A program made the translations under genes and the position numbers. A model generated the notes under the pieces. The model ran no database searches, was not told where the DNA came from, and worked only from the letters and a program-made list of their open reading frames with translations. A stretch of 6,497 nt of DNA from positions 1 to 6,497 of the forward strand of contig CAKRAT010000081.1 of NCBI GenBank assembly GCA_934295165.1, in the 5' to 3' direction. The stretch is from an uncultured Dorea sp. Lineage in GTDB: Bacteria; Bacillota; Clostridia; Lachnospirales; Lachnospiraceae. Positions within the stretch are counted from its first letter, which is position 1. The number at the start of each line of letters is the position of its first letter. Shown in pieces: positions 5,412 through 6,497 of the stretch.

Positions 5412-5456
5412 TAAAATTAATCTTATTAGTATACTTCCATACTTCATTTATTCCTC

Positions 5457-5485
5457 TGGAAAATCCACTAAAAAGCTCTTATAAT
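5457..5485 (+). promoter_or_regulatory. Promoter of citX
   Basis: TGGAAA (5457-5462), a 17-bp spacer, and a consensus TATAAT (5480-5485), about 70 bp before the citX start. It implies that citX is transcribed separately from the citrate lyase operon. No operator shared with the citD upstream region was found. Confidence 0.55.
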
Positions 5486-5555
5486 GATTACAAAGAAAAT
5501 AACATGCCAAATCAATTTAAATATACACTTTTGATACGAAAGGAGTTCTTTCACC

Positions 5556-6062
5556 ATGAACGGAATAAATGTAACTATCACAGATATGATGAACTGCCGG
5601 GATCGGCGCGTAAGCATCCAGAACAAATTAACCGGCAAATACAATCAGCCGGTCCTGTCTTTTTGCATGAATATCCCGGGACCTGTAAAAACCAACGAAC
5701 AGATCCGAAAAGCTTTTGATTCCGGAAAAGCTGAATTATTAAAAGCACTTTCTGATCACAATATAACAATTCTTCACACAGAAGAGTTTCATGAACCATC
5801 CGGTGATGAACTGATCATGGCATTGGATGCGCCTGCCGAAGATATCAAGACACTTGCTACAGGAATCGAAGAAAGCCATCCTCTCGGACGGCTCTTTGAT
5901 ATGGATGTCATTGGAACAGACGCTATGAAATTATCCCGCGGCACTTACCGAAAATGTATCATCTGCGGATGTCAGGCACAGGAGTGTGCGCGGTCACGGA
6001 AGCATTCGGTTGGGGAATTGCAGGCGAAGATTGAGGAATTATTAAATCAGTTTTCTATTTAA
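5556..6062 (+). CDS. citX: Citrate lyase holo-[acyl-carrier-protein] synthase (CitX)
   Basis: CitX transfers the phosphoribosyl-dephospho-CoA group made by CitG onto Ser14 of CitD, turning apo- into holo-citrate lyase. The 168-residue product shows the family marks: NIPGPVK (39-45), EESHPLGRLFDMDV (105-118) and the Cys-rich C-terminal region SRGTYRKCIICGCQAQECARSRKHS (residues 127-151; Cys134, 137, 139, 144). Length is near the usual 170-185. ATG 5556 follows AAAGGAG by 10 nt. The gene is divergent from citDEFG and about 900 bp away, separated by the toxin locus, whereas classical clusters place citX between citF and citG. It has its own promoter and no evident terminator. Although outside the operon, it completes the prosthetic-group pathway. 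Confidence 0.93.
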   Translation: MNGINVTITDMMNCRDRRVSIQNKLTGKYNQPVLSFCMNIPGPVKTNEQIRKAFDSGKAELLKALSDHNITILHTEEFHEPSGDELIMALDAPAEDIKTLATGIEESHPLGRLFDMDVIGTDAMKLSRGTYRKCIICGCQAQECARSRKHSVGELQAKIEELLNQFSI

Positions 6063-6187
6063 TGCATCATGACGGCTGTCACCGATCAGAATAAACTTAG
6101 AAGTTCCCGATGATGGAATCTGAACAGGAATGCCTTTCCACCTTTTATTACGGTTCGGGGATCTAGCTTAGTGAACTAAATAGAAAT

Positions 6188-6497
6188 CTACTCCCGATTC
6201 TTATTATAAATAAACATCCAAAGTGCCATCGCACATATAATCACATACCCCAGCACACTATACCTATCCGGCACCTGCCCGAACAGGAAGAACCCGAGGA
6301 TCGTCGAAAAGATAATCTGCGAATAATCATAAATGGATATCTCTTTCGCCGGTGCATGATAATAAGCCGCCGTGATTCCAAACTGGCCGCCTGCAGCCGC
6401 AAGTCCCGCACCCAGAAGCATTAATATCTGCAGGCCGCTCATCGGATGGAAATCCAGAAGCAGATATGGCAGTGTAACCACACACGAGAATCCCGAA
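6188..6497 (-). CDS. EamA-type (drug/metabolite transporter superfamily) permease, C-terminal part
   Basis: 102 residues are visible; the frame is open to the window edge, so the N-terminal two thirds lie outside. The segment ends in three clear membrane helices, about residues 21-45 (QILMLLGAGLAAAGGQF), 55-75 (YDYSQIIFSTILGFFLFGQ) and 79-97 (YSVLGYVIICAMALWMFIY). The GGQFGITAAYYHAPAKEIS and FFLFGQVPDRYSVLGYVII stretches are characteristic of the second EamA repeat: loss of tandem pathway partners followed by an acidic/Gln turn. The substrate cannot be told; EamA proteins export or import diverse small metabolites. It ends in KNRE with a stop at 6188. It is convergent with citX, 125 bp away, with no evidence of a functional link to citrate metabolism. 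Confidence 0.85.
   Translation of the reverse strand, partial: SGFSCVVTLPYLLLDFHPMSGLQILMLLGAGLAAAGGQFGITAAYYHAPAKEISIYDYSQIIFSTILGFFLFGQVPDRYSVLGYVIICAMALWMFIYNKNRE

Noticed and set aside
5345..5719. 124-codon open frame on the + strand running into citX
   Set aside because: Covers the toxin leader, promoters and the start of citX in another frame. The sequence is low in protein character and conflicts with the clear CitX frame.
6150..6185. tRNA-like GGTTCGGGGATCT and palindrome TTAGTGAACTAA
   Set aside because: No cloverleaf can be built around the T-loop-like words. The palindrome has only 5-bp arms with no T tract, so neither a tRNA nor a convincing terminator is supported.

Overview
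The window looks like a chromosomal segment of a gut-type Firmicute, most likely a Lachnospiraceae member. This is judged from the moderate GC content, the strong AGGAGG-type ribosome sites, the gene families present and a 30-residue holin-like toxin of a kind I associate with that family. No species can be assigned from the sequence alone.

Layout, left to right. (1) 1-417, + strand: the 3' part of an OmpR/PhoB-type response regulator, cut by the window edge. (2) 407-4657, - strand: a compact citrate lyase operon transcribed in the order citD, citE, citF, citG and a shortened citC-like gene. The junctions overlap or nearly touch. The last gene runs convergently into the response regulator, and both stop codons sit inside one perfect hairpin. 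(3) 4680-5555: an AT-richer, non-citrate insert. It holds a small MazE-tail-like protein gene and a complete-looking type I toxin-antitoxin locus: a 30-residue membrane toxin on the - strand, an antisense promoter on the + strand, and a structured 5' leader. (4) 5556-6062, + strand: citX, the citrate lyase holo-acyl-carrier-protein synthase, with its own promoter and divergent from the operon. (5) 6188-6497, - strand: the C-terminal end of an EamA-type transporter, cut by the window edge.

How the citrate genes work together. CitD (acyl carrier), CitE (lyase) and CitF (CoA-transferase) form citrate lyase, which splits citrate into acetate and oxaloacetate. CitG makes the triphosphoribosyl-dephospho-CoA precursor, and CitX attaches it to Ser14 of CitD. 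The last step, acetylation of the prosthetic-group thiol, normally needs CitC. The only CitC-like gene here lacks the nucleotidyltransferase domain. Either a full citC lies elsewhere, or activation works differently, or the system is impaired.

The most unusual part is the type I toxin locus. The toxin mRNA and the antisense RNA appear to begin with nearly the same leader of about 21-25 nt, because the locus is bounded by an inverted repeat. The predicted 5' end of the toxin mRNA can therefore pair with its own 3' terminator. Between the promoter and the toxin start, two GGAGGG copies compete for a single CCCTCC, and one of those copies is the ribosome site.
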